Origin: SLRI01 sp964393275 | Lineage (GTDB): Bacteria > Pseudomonadota > Alphaproteobacteria > Geminicoccales > Geminicoccaceae | DNA length: 64,000 bases | Direction: 5' to 3' | Assembly: GCA_964393275.1 (NCBI GenBank) | Contig: CAYMTA010000005.1 | Location: 62,001-126,000 of the forward strand | Shown here: positions 8,160-16,598 of the stretch, piece by piece | How the letters are laid out: every line of letters begins with the position of its first letter | Numbering within the stretch: position 1 is the stretch's first letter | The notes under the pieces: model-generated | What the model was told of the DNA's origin: nothing | Database searches by the model: none | The model's input: only the letters and a program-made list of their open reading frames with translations | Translations under genes and position numbers: made by a program

Positions 8160-9065
8160 ATGCGCCTTCTTATCCTTCTCGGGGCCGCCCTCCTCTGGGC
8201 CACCGGCCTGCCTGCCGCCGGTGCCGCACCAGTGCCGCGCGTGGTCGCGACCATCCTGCCACTCCAGTCGATTGCGGCCGCGGTGATGGTGGGGGTGGGC
8301 GAGCCGGTTCTTCTGCTCGACCCTGGCACCTCGCCGCATGCGGCGAGCCTGAGGCCGAGCCAGGCAGTGCTGCTCGAGGAGGCGGACCTGATCCTTTGGG
8401 TAGGGCCGGATCTCGAGGCGTTCATGGTGGGTCCCCTGGCGGCGCTCGGCGGCGGGGCACACAAGCTGGCGCTGGCCGGGATCGGCGGCATCGAGCGGCA
8501 GGACCTGCGCGAAGGCCCGCTCTTCGAGGGCGAAGCACACGATCACGCAGGGGGTGACCCGCATGTCTGGCTCTCGCCCGCGAATGCGAGGGTCATGGCG
8601 CGGGCGATCGCCGCGGCGCTCGGTGCCATCGATCCGGCCCACGCAGCACTCTACAACGCCAACACGGCGGCCTTCGAGACGGCGCTCGATGCGACCGAGG
8701 GCGAGGTCGAAGCCCTGCTGGCGCCGGTGCGCGGCAGGCCCTTCATCGTCTTCCACGACGCCTACCATGCGTTCGAGCACCATTTTGGCATGGAGGCCCA
8801 AGGGGCGGTCCAGCTTTCGCCGGAACGGCAGCCGGGTGCGGCCAGGATCGCCCTGATCCGCGAACGGATCGAGGCGAGCGGGGCGCTCTGCGTTTTCAGC
8901 GAGCCGCAGCTTGAGCCCCGGCTGGTGGCAACGCTGGTGGAGGGCACCAAGGCCCGAATTGGCACGCTCGATCCCCTGGGCGTGACGCTGCAGCCGGGAC
9001 CGGAGGCGTATCACCGGCTGCTGCTCGATCTGGCCCGGAATCTTGCCGCGTGCCTCGTGGACTAG
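8160..9065 (+). CDS. znuA: Periplasmic zinc-binding protein ZnuA
   Basis: 301 residues with an N-terminal signal peptide (hydrophobic core LLILLGAALLWA, cleavage probably after AAGA). It is a cluster A-I solute-binding protein that delivers zinc to ZnuBC. Metal ligands typical of the family are visible: SPHAASL (first His), EAHDHAGGDPHVWLSP (short His/Asp loop and second His), FHDAYHAFEHHF (third His) and the C-terminal LDPLG Asp. The charged His loop is short compared with that of E. coli ZnuA. The ATG at 8160 has a GGAG site 6 nt upstream and is preferred to an in-frame TTG 15 nt earlier. The 3' end overlaps convergent treY by 4 nt. Confidence 0.93.
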   Translation: MRLLILLGAALLWATGLPAAGAAPVPRVVATILPLQSIAAAVMVGVGEPVLLLDPGTSPHAASLRPSQAVLLEEADLILWVGPDLEAFMVGPLAALGGGAHKLALAGIGGIERQDLREGPLFEGEAHDHAGGDPHVWLSPANARVMARAIAAALGAIDPAHAALYNANTAAFETALDATEGEVEALLAPVRGRPFIVFHDAYHAFEHHFGMEAQGAVQLSPERQPGAARIALIRERIEASGALCVFSEPQLEPRLVATLVEGTKARIGTLDPLGVTLQPGPEAYHRLLLDLARNLAACLVD

Positions 9066-11542
9066 GGGCTCGCGAGCACGGCGACCGGCCAGTCCATGAG
9101 AAGATCGCCCAGGTCGAGCGCGTCGTCCACGTCCCTGCCGGTCAGGAGGCAGCGCCAGCTCTTTTCGGCCAGCCCGTCCGGCAGGACGAGGCACGTGCCG
9201 GTGAGCTGCGCTCCGAAGCGTGGCGCCTCGTCGGGTGGCAAGGCCGGGTCGGCGGCGAGCGGGGCGGCGATCACCAGGGCCCCGGCATCGACCGTGCGGG
9301 CGAAGGCGACGATGCGGCCGGCGGCCGGCCCCTTCGCCTTGAGCGGCAGATAGGCGCCCAGGGCATAGAGGTCAGGCCGGGCGGCACGGTCGGCGAGCAG
9401 GCGCTGTATCAAGAACTGCTTCACGCGGCCCCGGCGCCAGTCTTTGGCAAAGTCGGGCGGCGGCTCGGCCAGCATCGCCGCCATGTCCCGGAAGTCGGCG
9501 GGGTGGCGGTTGTCGGGATCGACCAGCCTGAGGTTCCAGAGCTCCGCCCCCTGGTAGATGTCCGGGACGCCGGGCATGGCGAGGCGAAGGGCCGTCTCGG
9601 CGAGGCTCCTGGCGATGCCCTCGGGCAGGAGGCGGTTCTTGAGCTCGTGGAGGGCGCGGCCGGTCTCGCCCTCGAGGCAGGAGGTGGCGAAAGCCTGCAA
9701 GGCCGTCTCGTAGGCCTCGTCGGGGGTGGTCCAGCTCGAGCGGCGCTTGGCCTCGCGGAGCGCCTTGACGAAATAGGCGTTCAGGCGTTCGGCGAAGGCC
9801 TTGCTTCCCGCTCTGTCGCCGGGTTCCAGATCGTCCGGCCAGGCGCCGACGACGGTCTGCCAGACGAGGCAGGCATCGCTCGCCGCGATGGCGTCGGGCT
9901 TGGTCTTCAGCCAGCCGGCGACGGCTGCCTGCCAGGCCGGGGCGTGGTGGCTGAGGCCGATCAGGCGGACGCGCAGGTCCTCGCCACGCTTGCTGTCGTG
10001 GGTGCTGCCGGCGAGCTGGCAAGGCGGCGGGGTGGCGGCGGCGGCCCTGTGGAAGGCTTCGGGCGCGAGCACGGGATGGTCGGGCTCGCCACCGACCTCG
10101 TTGAGCGCCACGAGGCGGATATGGCGGTAGAAGGCTGTGTCCTCCTTGGCTTTCGCCATGATCGGCCCGGTGAGCTGCTGCAGCCGTGCCGCCCAGTCGA
10201 GGGCGGCGGCGTCGGTGGTGGTGCACTCGAGGATGTGCTCGATCAAGGCGAAGGGCAGGTCATGGGCGAGGCGGGCGCGCTCTCGTGCCTCGGCCATCAC
10301 CGTTGCCAGCCGCTCCTGGTCGGCTGCATCGGGCGGGTTGCCGTCGAGATAGGTTCGGTAGACGGGGAAGGCCATGATCACGGCCGCCAGGGCACGGGTC
10401 AGGCTGGCCCGACCGGTGTCGCGGAACTGAGGGTCGGTGGCGGCGATGCGCAGGGCCGAGGCGACCAACCCTTCGAGCTCGCCGGCGAAGCTCATCTCCA
10501 GCACCAGCGCCTTGCACTGGCGGAGGATAGCGGCGAAGTCGACCTCGCCGTCCGCGACCTCACGCCAAAGCGCATCGAGCGCATCCATGCCCTCGCTTGC
10601 CACGAAGAGCCGGCCGAGCCGGTCCGACGCCTCGTAGCCGGTGGTGCCGGCGACGGGCCAGTCGGGGCGGAGGCTTTCATCGCCTTCGAGGATCTTCTCG
10701 ACCCAGACCGGCGGCGGCTCGCCACCCGTCGCCTCCCGCAACGCGGCATCGAGCCGGTGCAGATAGGTGGTTGGATCGCGCAGGCCGTCGATATGGTCGA
10801 GCCGGACACCCTGCACCTCACCTTCGGCGACGAGCTGCAGGAGGAGGCGGTGGGCGTCGGCGAAGACAGGATCCACCTCGACCCGGACACCCACCAGCCC
10901 GTCGATGTCGAAGAAGCGGCGGTAGTTCAGCGCCTCGCCGCCGAGCCGCCAGTAGGCGAGCCGGTAGGGCTGGCGCTCCAGGAGTTCGTGCAGCTCGGCA
11001 GGGTTTGTCGGGACGGCGTCGGCCCGGAGCGGGAAGCGCTGGTCGTGGTAGCGAAGCTCGAAGCCTTCGGCGGCGGCCTCGACCCGAAGCTCGCCCGAGG
11101 CGAGCACATCGCCATAAGGGGCACCCAGGACCGGCAGGAGGAGCCGGCCGGGGGTGGCACCGGCGGTGGCTTCCCAATCGATGTCGAAATGCCCGGCATA
11201 TCGGCTGTCGCGGCCGTTGCGCAGCACGTCCCACCACCAGGCATTGTCGGCGCCGACGCCCATGTGGTTGGGGACGTGGTCGAGGATGATGCCGAGCCCG
11301 GCCGCCCTCGCCTGCGCCGCGAGTGCGCGAAAGCCGGCCTCGCCGCCGAGCGCCGGCTCGATCGCGTTCGGATCGATCACGTCGTAGCCGTGGGTCGAGC
11401 CGGCGCCTGCCCGCCAGATGGGCGAGAGGTAGAGATGGCTGATGCCGAGATGGGCGATATACGGAATGGCGGCCGCGACCGTGGCGAAATCGACGCCGCC
11501 ACGGAGCTGGATGCGGTAGGTGGCGCGGAGGGATTCAGCCAC
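9062..11542 (-). CDS. treY: Malto-oligosyltrehalose synthase TreY
   Basis: 826 residues, GH13 family. TreY isomerises the reducing-end alpha-1,4 bond of a malto-oligosaccharide to an alpha,alpha-1,1 bond, producing maltooligosyltrehalose, which TreZ cleaves to release trehalose. Typical motifs: N-terminal RATYRIQL, HLYLSPIW, GYDVIDP, LDHVPNHMG, the nucleophile region VRLDHIDGLRDP, GTTGYE, and NRHPADF near the C-terminus. It is the last gene of treZ-malQ-treY, with the start inside the last codons of malQ (8 nt overlap). Confidence 0.95.
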   Translation of the reverse strand: MAESLRATYRIQLRGGVDFATVAAAIPYIAHLGISHLYLSPIWRAGAGSTHGYDVIDPNAIEPALGGEAGFRALAAQARAAGLGIILDHVPNHMGVGADNAWWWDVLRNGRDSRYAGHFDIDWEATAGATPGRLLLPVLGAPYGDVLASGELRVEAAAEGFELRYHDQRFPLRADAVPTNPAELHELLERQPYRLAYWRLGGEALNYRRFFDIDGLVGVRVEVDPVFADAHRLLLQLVAEGEVQGVRLDHIDGLRDPTTYLHRLDAALREATGGEPPPVWVEKILEGDESLRPDWPVAGTTGYEASDRLGRLFVASEGMDALDALWREVADGEVDFAAILRQCKALVLEMSFAGELEGLVASALRIAATDPQFRDTGRASLTRALAAVIMAFPVYRTYLDGNPPDAADQERLATVMAEARERARLAHDLPFALIEHILECTTTDAAALDWAARLQQLTGPIMAKAKEDTAFYRHIRLVALNEVGGEPDHPVLAPEAFHRAAAATPPPCQLAGSTHDSKRGEDLRVRLIGLSHHAPAWQAAVAGWLKTKPDAIAASDACLVWQTVVGAWPDDLEPGDRAGSKAFAERLNAYFVKALREAKRRSSWTTPDEAYETALQAFATSCLEGETGRALHELKNRLLPEGIARSLAETALRLAMPGVPDIYQGAELWNLRLVDPDNRHPADFRDMAAMLAEPPPDFAKDWRRGRVKQFLIQRLLADRAARPDLYALGAYLPLKAKGPAAGRIVAFARTVDAGALVIAAPLAADPALPPDEAPRFGAQLTGTCLVLPDGLAEKSWRCLLTGRDVDDALDLGDLLMDWPVAVLASP

Positions 11543-13319
11543 GCGGACGCTCCTGGGCTAGGGCGTGGATCAGATTCTGCGCGAGGCCGCTGTCGAGCAG
11601 GCCGGCGATGTCGTGGATGGTGCGGCGGCGCCAGTTGGGGTGCTCGTCGGTGGTGGCCGGCAGGTTCGGTTGCTCGACGGCACCGTCGAGATCCTCGATC
11701 TGGGCCATGGCGATGACCGAGGGGGTGCGGGCGAGAAATTTGTGCAGCGCCAGGGCCACCGCCTCGGGCTCCTGCTCCTCGACGAGGAGGCCCTCGACCC
11801 GCAGCGCTTCGAGCAGCCGGACGCGATCGGCACGGCGCTCCTCCCGGGCCAAATCCGCCGCGATCGCGTCGAGCTGGCCCGCCCGCTCGCGCCAGTCGAT
11901 GTCGCTGCCACGGAGGTAGCCCCTGATGGTGGCGAGATCGTGGGTCGAGACGGTGGCGAGCGCCTTTTCAGGATAGCTGTCGGAGGGACGGAAGAGGCCG
12001 CTCTCCCAGCGCTCGAACCAGACGACGCGGTAGGAAAGGAGCCCGGCACTGTGCATCGCCTCGCGAAAGCCCGCTGCCACGGTTCCCAGATCCTCACCGA
12101 TGACGAGGCAGCCCTGGGCCCGCGAAACCTCGGCCACCGTCGCCAGCATGGCTTCCAGAGGGTAGCGCACATAGGCGCCGTCCTTGGGCGTGCCGCCGGC
12201 CGGAATCCAAAAAAGCCGCATCAACCCCATGGCATGGTCGATGCGCACGGCGCCCGCATGCCGCATCGCCGCCTCGAGGATGGCGCGCAGAGGGGCCATG
12301 CCGCGACGTCGCAGGGCGACCGGCGAGAGGGGGGCGACGTTCCAGTTCTGGCCCTTGGGGCTGAACCCGTCCGGCGGGGCGCCAATGGTGGCCCCTGCGA
12401 TGACCGCCTCGGGATCGGCCCAGACGTCGGCACCGTCCGGCACCACGCCGACCGCGATGTCGGCATAGAGGCCGATGCGCATACCGGCATCCATCAGCGC
12501 CTGCTGGGTCCTCGTGAGCTGGCGCTCGGCCAGCCACTGGAGGAAGGCGGAGCGCTCGACCAGGGAGCCGTGCTCGGCGGCGAAGGCGGCGATGCCGGGT
12601 GCGTCGGGGCGGCGGAGCTCGGCCGGCCAGTCGGGCCAGGCGAGCGGCCGGCCGGACTGGGCGCAAAGGGTCTGGGCGATCACCTCGAAGCGGGCGAAAT
12701 TCTCGAGCGCCTCGCCCTTCGTAGCCCGCCACTCGAGGAAGTCGGCGTGGGCCGGATGGCCACGGGCAAAGCGTTCGTGCAGCGAGGCGAAGGCCTGCTC
12801 CTTGAGCGCCGCCATCGCCACGTACTCGACGAGCTCGCCGTCCGGCCGGGCCGGCAGTTGCGGCAAAGGCAGGCCGAGATCGGCGGCAGCGGCGTCGAGG
12901 GCGATGGCATAGGGATCGAGCCAGAGCCGGCTCGAGGGGGCATAGGGGCAGGCGCGCGCCGGCTGGTCGCGGAAGCGGGCATGGAGCGGGCTGAGGCCGA
13001 GGAGATCGGCGCCCTTCCTCGCGAGCCCGGCGCCGAGCCGCTCGACATCGGCGAGGTCGCCGATGCCGGCATTGCGCGGCGAGCGCAGGCTATAGGTCTG
13101 GCAGGCGACGCCCCAGAGCCGGTCGAGCCCGCGTTCCGCCGGCGTCACGCACGAGAGGGGTGAGGGAGGGACGAGCTCGACGGCATCATCGGGGGGCCCC
13201 ATGGCGGCGAGCAGGGCCGCCTTGGTCTCCGGCGGCGTGACGTGCCAGGTGCCGGCGAGATCGTAGTAGCCCGGCTCGATGCCGGCTGCCGCGGCGAGGA
13301 CGTCGAGATTGCCGCTCAT
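11535..13319 (-). CDS. malQ: 4-alpha-glucanotransferase (amylomaltase)
   Basis: 594 residues, GH77 family. It transfers alpha-1,4 glucan segments between chains and so lengthens or rearranges maltodextrins. Motifs include WGVACQTYSLRSPRNAGIGD, the nucleophile region VRIDHAMGLMRLFWIP, the acid/base region VIGEDLGTV and STHDLATIRGYL. The N-terminal 100 residues resemble those of E. coli-type MalQ. The ATG overlaps the treZ stop (ATGA at 13316-13319). Placed between treZ and treY, it probably supplies chains long enough for TreY or recycles the short ones left over. Confidence 0.93.
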   Translation of the reverse strand: MSGNLDVLAAAAGIEPGYYDLAGTWHVTPPETKAALLAAMGPPDDAVELVPPSPLSCVTPAERGLDRLWGVACQTYSLRSPRNAGIGDLADVERLGAGLARKGADLLGLSPLHARFRDQPARACPYAPSSRLWLDPYAIALDAAAADLGLPLPQLPARPDGELVEYVAMAALKEQAFASLHERFARGHPAHADFLEWRATKGEALENFARFEVIAQTLCAQSGRPLAWPDWPAELRRPDAPGIAAFAAEHGSLVERSAFLQWLAERQLTRTQQALMDAGMRIGLYADIAVGVVPDGADVWADPEAVIAGATIGAPPDGFSPKGQNWNVAPLSPVALRRRGMAPLRAILEAAMRHAGAVRIDHAMGLMRLFWIPAGGTPKDGAYVRYPLEAMLATVAEVSRAQGCLVIGEDLGTVAAGFREAMHSAGLLSYRVVWFERWESGLFRPSDSYPEKALATVSTHDLATIRGYLRGSDIDWRERAGQLDAIAADLAREERRADRVRLLEALRVEGLLVEEQEPEAVALALHKFLARTPSVIAMAQIEDLDGAVEQPNLPATTDEHPNWRRRTIHDIAGLLDSGLAQNLIHALAQERPRG

Positions 13320-15085
13320 GCAGGGCCGCCGAGGCTGGCAACGACCGACCATGCCGGCCGGCGATCGGCCAAGGGATCGGTCCCCGGGCTGGCATGGAGA
13401 CATCGGCCGGGGGCCGGGGGAAAACCACCGGTCGGCTCGGCGCCGAGATTGGCCTGCAGGGTGAGCTCAGGGCCGCCGCCGAGCTGCCAGGTAAGCGTGA
13501 AGCCGCGGCTGCCGTGACGGAGGGCGGTGCCGCCCGCAGGCGTGCCGGCGAGGCGGGGCATGATGTGCTCGTAGCGAAGGGCCAGGAGCGAGCGGACGAG
13601 GCGACGCCGTTCGACGTGGCTCGCCTCGTTCAGCTCGGACCAGTCGAGGCAACTGGCGGCGAAGGTGGCGGGATCGAGCGGGTCCGGGATGGTCGCCCGC
13701 ACGGTCGGATCGGCGAAGGCGGCGAACTTGCCGAACTCGCTCCGCCGGCCTTCGCGCACGGCGTCAGCCAGTTGCCCCTCGAAGTCGCAGAAGAAGAGGA
13801 AGGGTGTGGTGGCCCCCCATTCCTCACCCATGAAGAGCAGCGGGATGTGGGGGCTCAGCAGCAGGATCGTCTGCAGGGCGGTCACCGCTTCGGGTGGCGC
13901 CAGGCGGGTCAGTCGCTCGCCGAAGGCGCGGTTGCCGATCTGGTCGTGGTTCTGGAGGAAGTCGACGAAGGCGGTGGGGGCCAGATGGGCGCTCGGCTCG
14001 CCGCGCGGCGAGCCATGTCGATGCGGCGAGGGCTCGCCCTGGTAGACGAAGCCGCCCTCGAGGCTGCGCAGCAGGAGGCCGACCGGGTCCTGCGCGTAGT
14101 CCAGGTAGTAGCCGTCCGCCTCGCCCGTCGCGATCACGTGGGCGACGTGGTGCCAGTCGTCGTTCCACTGGGCGTCGTAGGGCCCGCCGGCCCCGGTGCC
14201 GCCAAGCCAGGAAGCGATGTTGTCCTCGTTCTCGAGCACCAGATGCACCTGCCGCTCGCCGGCGAGGCGCTGGCGCACCGCTTGGGCGAGCTCCGCCAGG
14301 AGATGCGCCTCGCCTTGGTCGACGATGGCGTGCACGGCGTCGAGCCTGAGGCCGTCGATGCCGTAGGTCTCGAGCCAGAAGACCGCGTTCTCGATGAAGA
14401 ACGAGCGGACCGCCGGCTCGCGGAAATCGATCGCCGCCCCCCAGGGGGTGGCGACATCGTCGCGAAAGAAGCGGCTGGCGTAGAGGCTCAGATAGTTCCC
14501 GTCTGGGCCGAAGTGGTTGTAGACGACATCGAGGAAGACCATCAGGCCGAGACCGTGCGCGGCGGCGACGAAGGTGGCGAGGTCCTCCGGCGTGCCGTAG
14601 CTCTCGTGCACGGCGTAGGGCAGGACGCCGTCATAGCCCCAGCCATGCCTGCCGGCGAAGGCGGCGAGCGGCATCAGCTCGACCGCGGTGATGCCGAGCT
14701 CGGCCAGCATCGGCAGCTTTGCCGCCGCCGCAGCCAGCGTGCCCGCCTCGGTAAAGGTGCCGACATGCAGCTCGTAGAGCACCGCCTCGTGCCACGGCCG
14801 GCCGCGCCACCCGGCATCGGGCGCTATCGGGGCCGGCACGCGGGATGGACCGTGCACGCCGCCCTTCTGGGCGCGCGACGCAGGATCTGGCACGATTTGG
14901 CCGTCCGGCAGGCGGAAGGCGTAGGTGGCGCCGGGCAGGAGGCTGGTATCGGCGGTGAACCAGCCGTCGCCCGTCGGCCGCATCGCCACGTCGCCGTCGC
15001 CGGCGACCAGGGTGACGGCATCGACATCGGGTGCCCAGAAATCGAAGCGGGTGCCGTTCGAGATCGCTTTCGGACCAAAGTGCAT
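13316..15085 (-). CDS. treZ: Malto-oligosyltrehalose trehalohydrolase TreZ
   Basis: 589 residues, GH13. TreZ hydrolyses the alpha-1,4 bond next to the trehalosyl end and frees trehalose. An N-terminal carbohydrate-binding-like domain (FDFWAPDVDAVTLV) precedes the barrel, which shows YELHVGTFT, DVVYNHFGPDGNYL, the nucleophile Asp in GLRLDAVHAI, the acid Glu in LVLENEDN and QNHDQIGNRA. The ATG at 15085 has GGAG 9 nt upstream; an alternative ATG five codons earlier has no such site. First gene of the trehalose operon. Confidence 0.94.
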   Translation of the reverse strand: MHFGPKAISNGTRFDFWAPDVDAVTLVAGDGDVAMRPTGDGWFTADTSLLPGATYAFRLPDGQIVPDPASRAQKGGVHGPSRVPAPIAPDAGWRGRPWHEAVLYELHVGTFTEAGTLAAAAAKLPMLAELGITAVELMPLAAFAGRHGWGYDGVLPYAVHESYGTPEDLATFVAAAHGLGLMVFLDVVYNHFGPDGNYLSLYASRFFRDDVATPWGAAIDFREPAVRSFFIENAVFWLETYGIDGLRLDAVHAIVDQGEAHLLAELAQAVRQRLAGERQVHLVLENEDNIASWLGGTGAGGPYDAQWNDDWHHVAHVIATGEADGYYLDYAQDPVGLLLRSLEGGFVYQGEPSPHRHGSPRGEPSAHLAPTAFVDFLQNHDQIGNRAFGERLTRLAPPEAVTALQTILLLSPHIPLLFMGEEWGATTPFLFFCDFEGQLADAVREGRRSEFGKFAAFADPTVRATIPDPLDPATFAASCLDWSELNEASHVERRRLVRSLLALRYEHIMPRLAGTPAGGTALRHGSRGFTLTWQLGGGPELTLQANLGAEPTGGFPPAPGRCLHASPGTDPLADRRPAWSVVASLGGPA

Positions 15086-15444
15086 CGAGCAGCTCTCCAT
15101 TGCAGCGCCAGAAGATGGCGCCTGAGGGGATCAATGTCACCACCCGCCCCGGCAACGTCATCCTGCGACGTCGCGCCGCTCGCGATGGTGGTGGTCCCGC
15201 CCACATCCGGCGGGATGGAGCCAAACAACATTCCCTAGCGCGACCGGCTCCCCCTCGACAGGTGACCGGCGCCGGCAGCGCATGGATTGGCTCCTGTCGG
15301 GGCGGGCCAATGGTGCCAGCGGCATCCATCGCCGAGCCCGGGGCGGAACCCCGGGCGGCGTTGGCGATTGGCTCCGCGTCGGGACGTCCCGGCGACTCTT
15401 GGGCTCGGCATCGCGACGGAATGCCTGTCGATAAAAGGCTCTGA
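15086..15444. other. Gene-free spacer between divergent treZ and the small membrane protein gene
   Basis: No credible coding frame on either strand. It should hold the promoters of the trehalose operon (leftward) and of the small membrane protein pair (rightward). A 10 bp direct repeat GATTGGCTCC occurs at 15285-15294 and 15366-15375, and the first copy also forms ATTGGC/GCCAAT inverted arms with 15306-15311. No clear -35/-10 pair could be assigned. Confidence 0.5.
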
Positions 15445-15603
15445 ATGGACCTGTTGCGTATTCTTCTCGCGATCCTGCTGCCGCCGCTCGGTGTCTTCCT
15501 GCAGGTGGGCATCGGCGCGCAGTTCTGGATCAACATCCTCCTGACCCTCCTGGGCTACATTCCAGGCATCGTGCACGCCGTCTGGGTCATCGCGCGACGA
15601 TGA
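15445..15603 (+). CDS. Pmp3/YqaE family small membrane protein
   Basis: Only 52 residues. The sequence has two membrane helices with the family signature AILLPPLGVFLQVG in the first and NILLTLLGYIPGIVHAVWVI in the second. These proteolipid-like proteins (UPF0057) sit in the cytoplasmic membrane and are linked to salt, cold and membrane-potential stress in plants, yeast and bacteria. The stop overlaps the start of the downstream DUF4112 gene (ATGA at 15600-15603), which argues strongly that both are translated. Confidence 0.92.
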   Translation: MDLLRILLAILLPPLGVFLQVGIGAQFWINILLTLLGYIPGIVHAVWVIARR

Positions 15604-16025
15604 GCGCGCGAACGATGGACCGGATGGGCGAGAAGGCGGGTCGGCCGGCCGACGTGCAGCGGCTGCGCACGCTTGCCTACTGGCTGGACGACCGGTTCCG
15701 CGTGCCCATCCTCGGCTGGCGGGTCGGCCTCGACGGGCTCATCGGCCTCGTGCCCGGCATCGGGGACGCGGTGACCACCGTGGCGGCGCTCTGGATCCTC
15801 AAGGAGGCGCATCGACTCGGCGCGCCGCGCCGGACGCTCGGCCGGATGGCGGTCAATATCGGCGTCGATGCCGTGCTCGGCGCGGTGCCGCTGGTCGGTG
15901 ACGCCTTCGATCTGGCGCACAAGTGCAACCGGCGCAACCTGCACTTGCTGCTCGACCATCTCGAGCCTGGCGTGCGCCGCCGCAAGCAGGGCGGGCCATT
16001 CAGCGGCGATCGAGAAAGCGGCTGA
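15600..16025 (+). CDS. DUF4112 membrane protein
   Basis: 141 residues. After a basic N-terminus it shows LDDRFRVPILGWRVGLDGLIGLVPGIGDAV and later VDAVLGAVPLVGDAFDLAHK. Two such PG(I/L)GD / P(L)VGD helical hairpins are the hallmark of DUF4112. The function is unknown; membrane association is likely. Coupled by ATGA overlap to the Pmp3-like gene. Its last 26 nt overlap the convergent YqjD-like gene on the other strand. Confidence 0.88.
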   Translation: MSARTMDRMGEKAGRPADVQRLRTLAYWLDDRFRVPILGWRVGLDGLIGLVPGIGDAVTTVAALWILKEAHRLGAPRRTLGRMAVNIGVDAVLGAVPLVGDAFDLAHKCNRRNLHLLLDHLEPGVRRRKQGGPFSGDRESG

Positions 16026-16335
16026 GAACCAGGCCGATGCCGAAGGCAGCCAGGAGGCTGGTGACGGGATGCTCGCGCACCCGCCGCTCGACCGCGGCGA
16101 GCGCGTCCTGGCCGCGCGGATGCAGGTCACCGGCGAGCCGCTCGAGCTCGTCGTGCAACTCGTCGAGCTTGGCGTCGGCGGCTGCCCGGGCCTCGGCGAT
16201 ACCGCGCTTGCCGAACCCGGCGATCGTGCTCTTGAGCCCGACGATCTCCTCGCGCAGGCGATCGAGGTCGACCTTGAGCGTGCTCGACTCCCGGTCGTCT
16301 TGCTTCGCCTCGTCGGCGTCGGCGCGGGCGGCCAT
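16000..16335 (-). CDS. ElaB/YqjD-like (DUF883) membrane-anchored protein
   Basis: 111 residues. A long charged coiled-coil region (about 15-75) is followed by a conserved segment VRRVREHP-like (ERRVREHPVTSLLAAFGIG) and one C-terminal membrane helix ending LVLSRFLDRR. This is the layout of the E. coli ElaB/YqjD/YgaM family, tail-anchored inner-membrane proteins associated with stationary phase and ribosome binding. The ATG at 16335 has GGAG 7 nt upstream, better placed than the ATG two codons earlier. Convergent overlap with DUF4112. Confidence 0.82.
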   Translation of the reverse strand: MAARADADEAKQDDRESSTLKVDLDRLREEIVGLKSTIAGFGKRGIAEARAAADAKLDELHDELERLAGDLHPRGQDALAAVERRVREHPVTSLLAAFGIGLVLSRFLDRR

Positions 16336-16598
16336 GGGCATTCTCCTCGGCTGTGACCGCCCGATCTGACCATCAGGCGGCGGCGGACGCAAAGGCTTTC
16401 ACGTGCGGCAGTCTGGCCCAAGGGCGAAGTGCGCGTCGATCGGCCACGTCGACCGCCCGTCCCGCCGAACGCTGTCATAAACGGCCCGGCGGCCGTGCGC
16501 GGCGCCTTCCTCTTGGTCGCGTGGCGCGCAAGCGACTGCGGCCGGGCGACGATCGTGGTAGGTTGCCGGCGAGGCAACAGCGTCGAGATGGGAGAGCG

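Noticed and set aside
9050..11716. Long plus-strand open frame opposite treY
   Set aside because: Antisense shadow of treY; no ribosome site and no recognisable domain.
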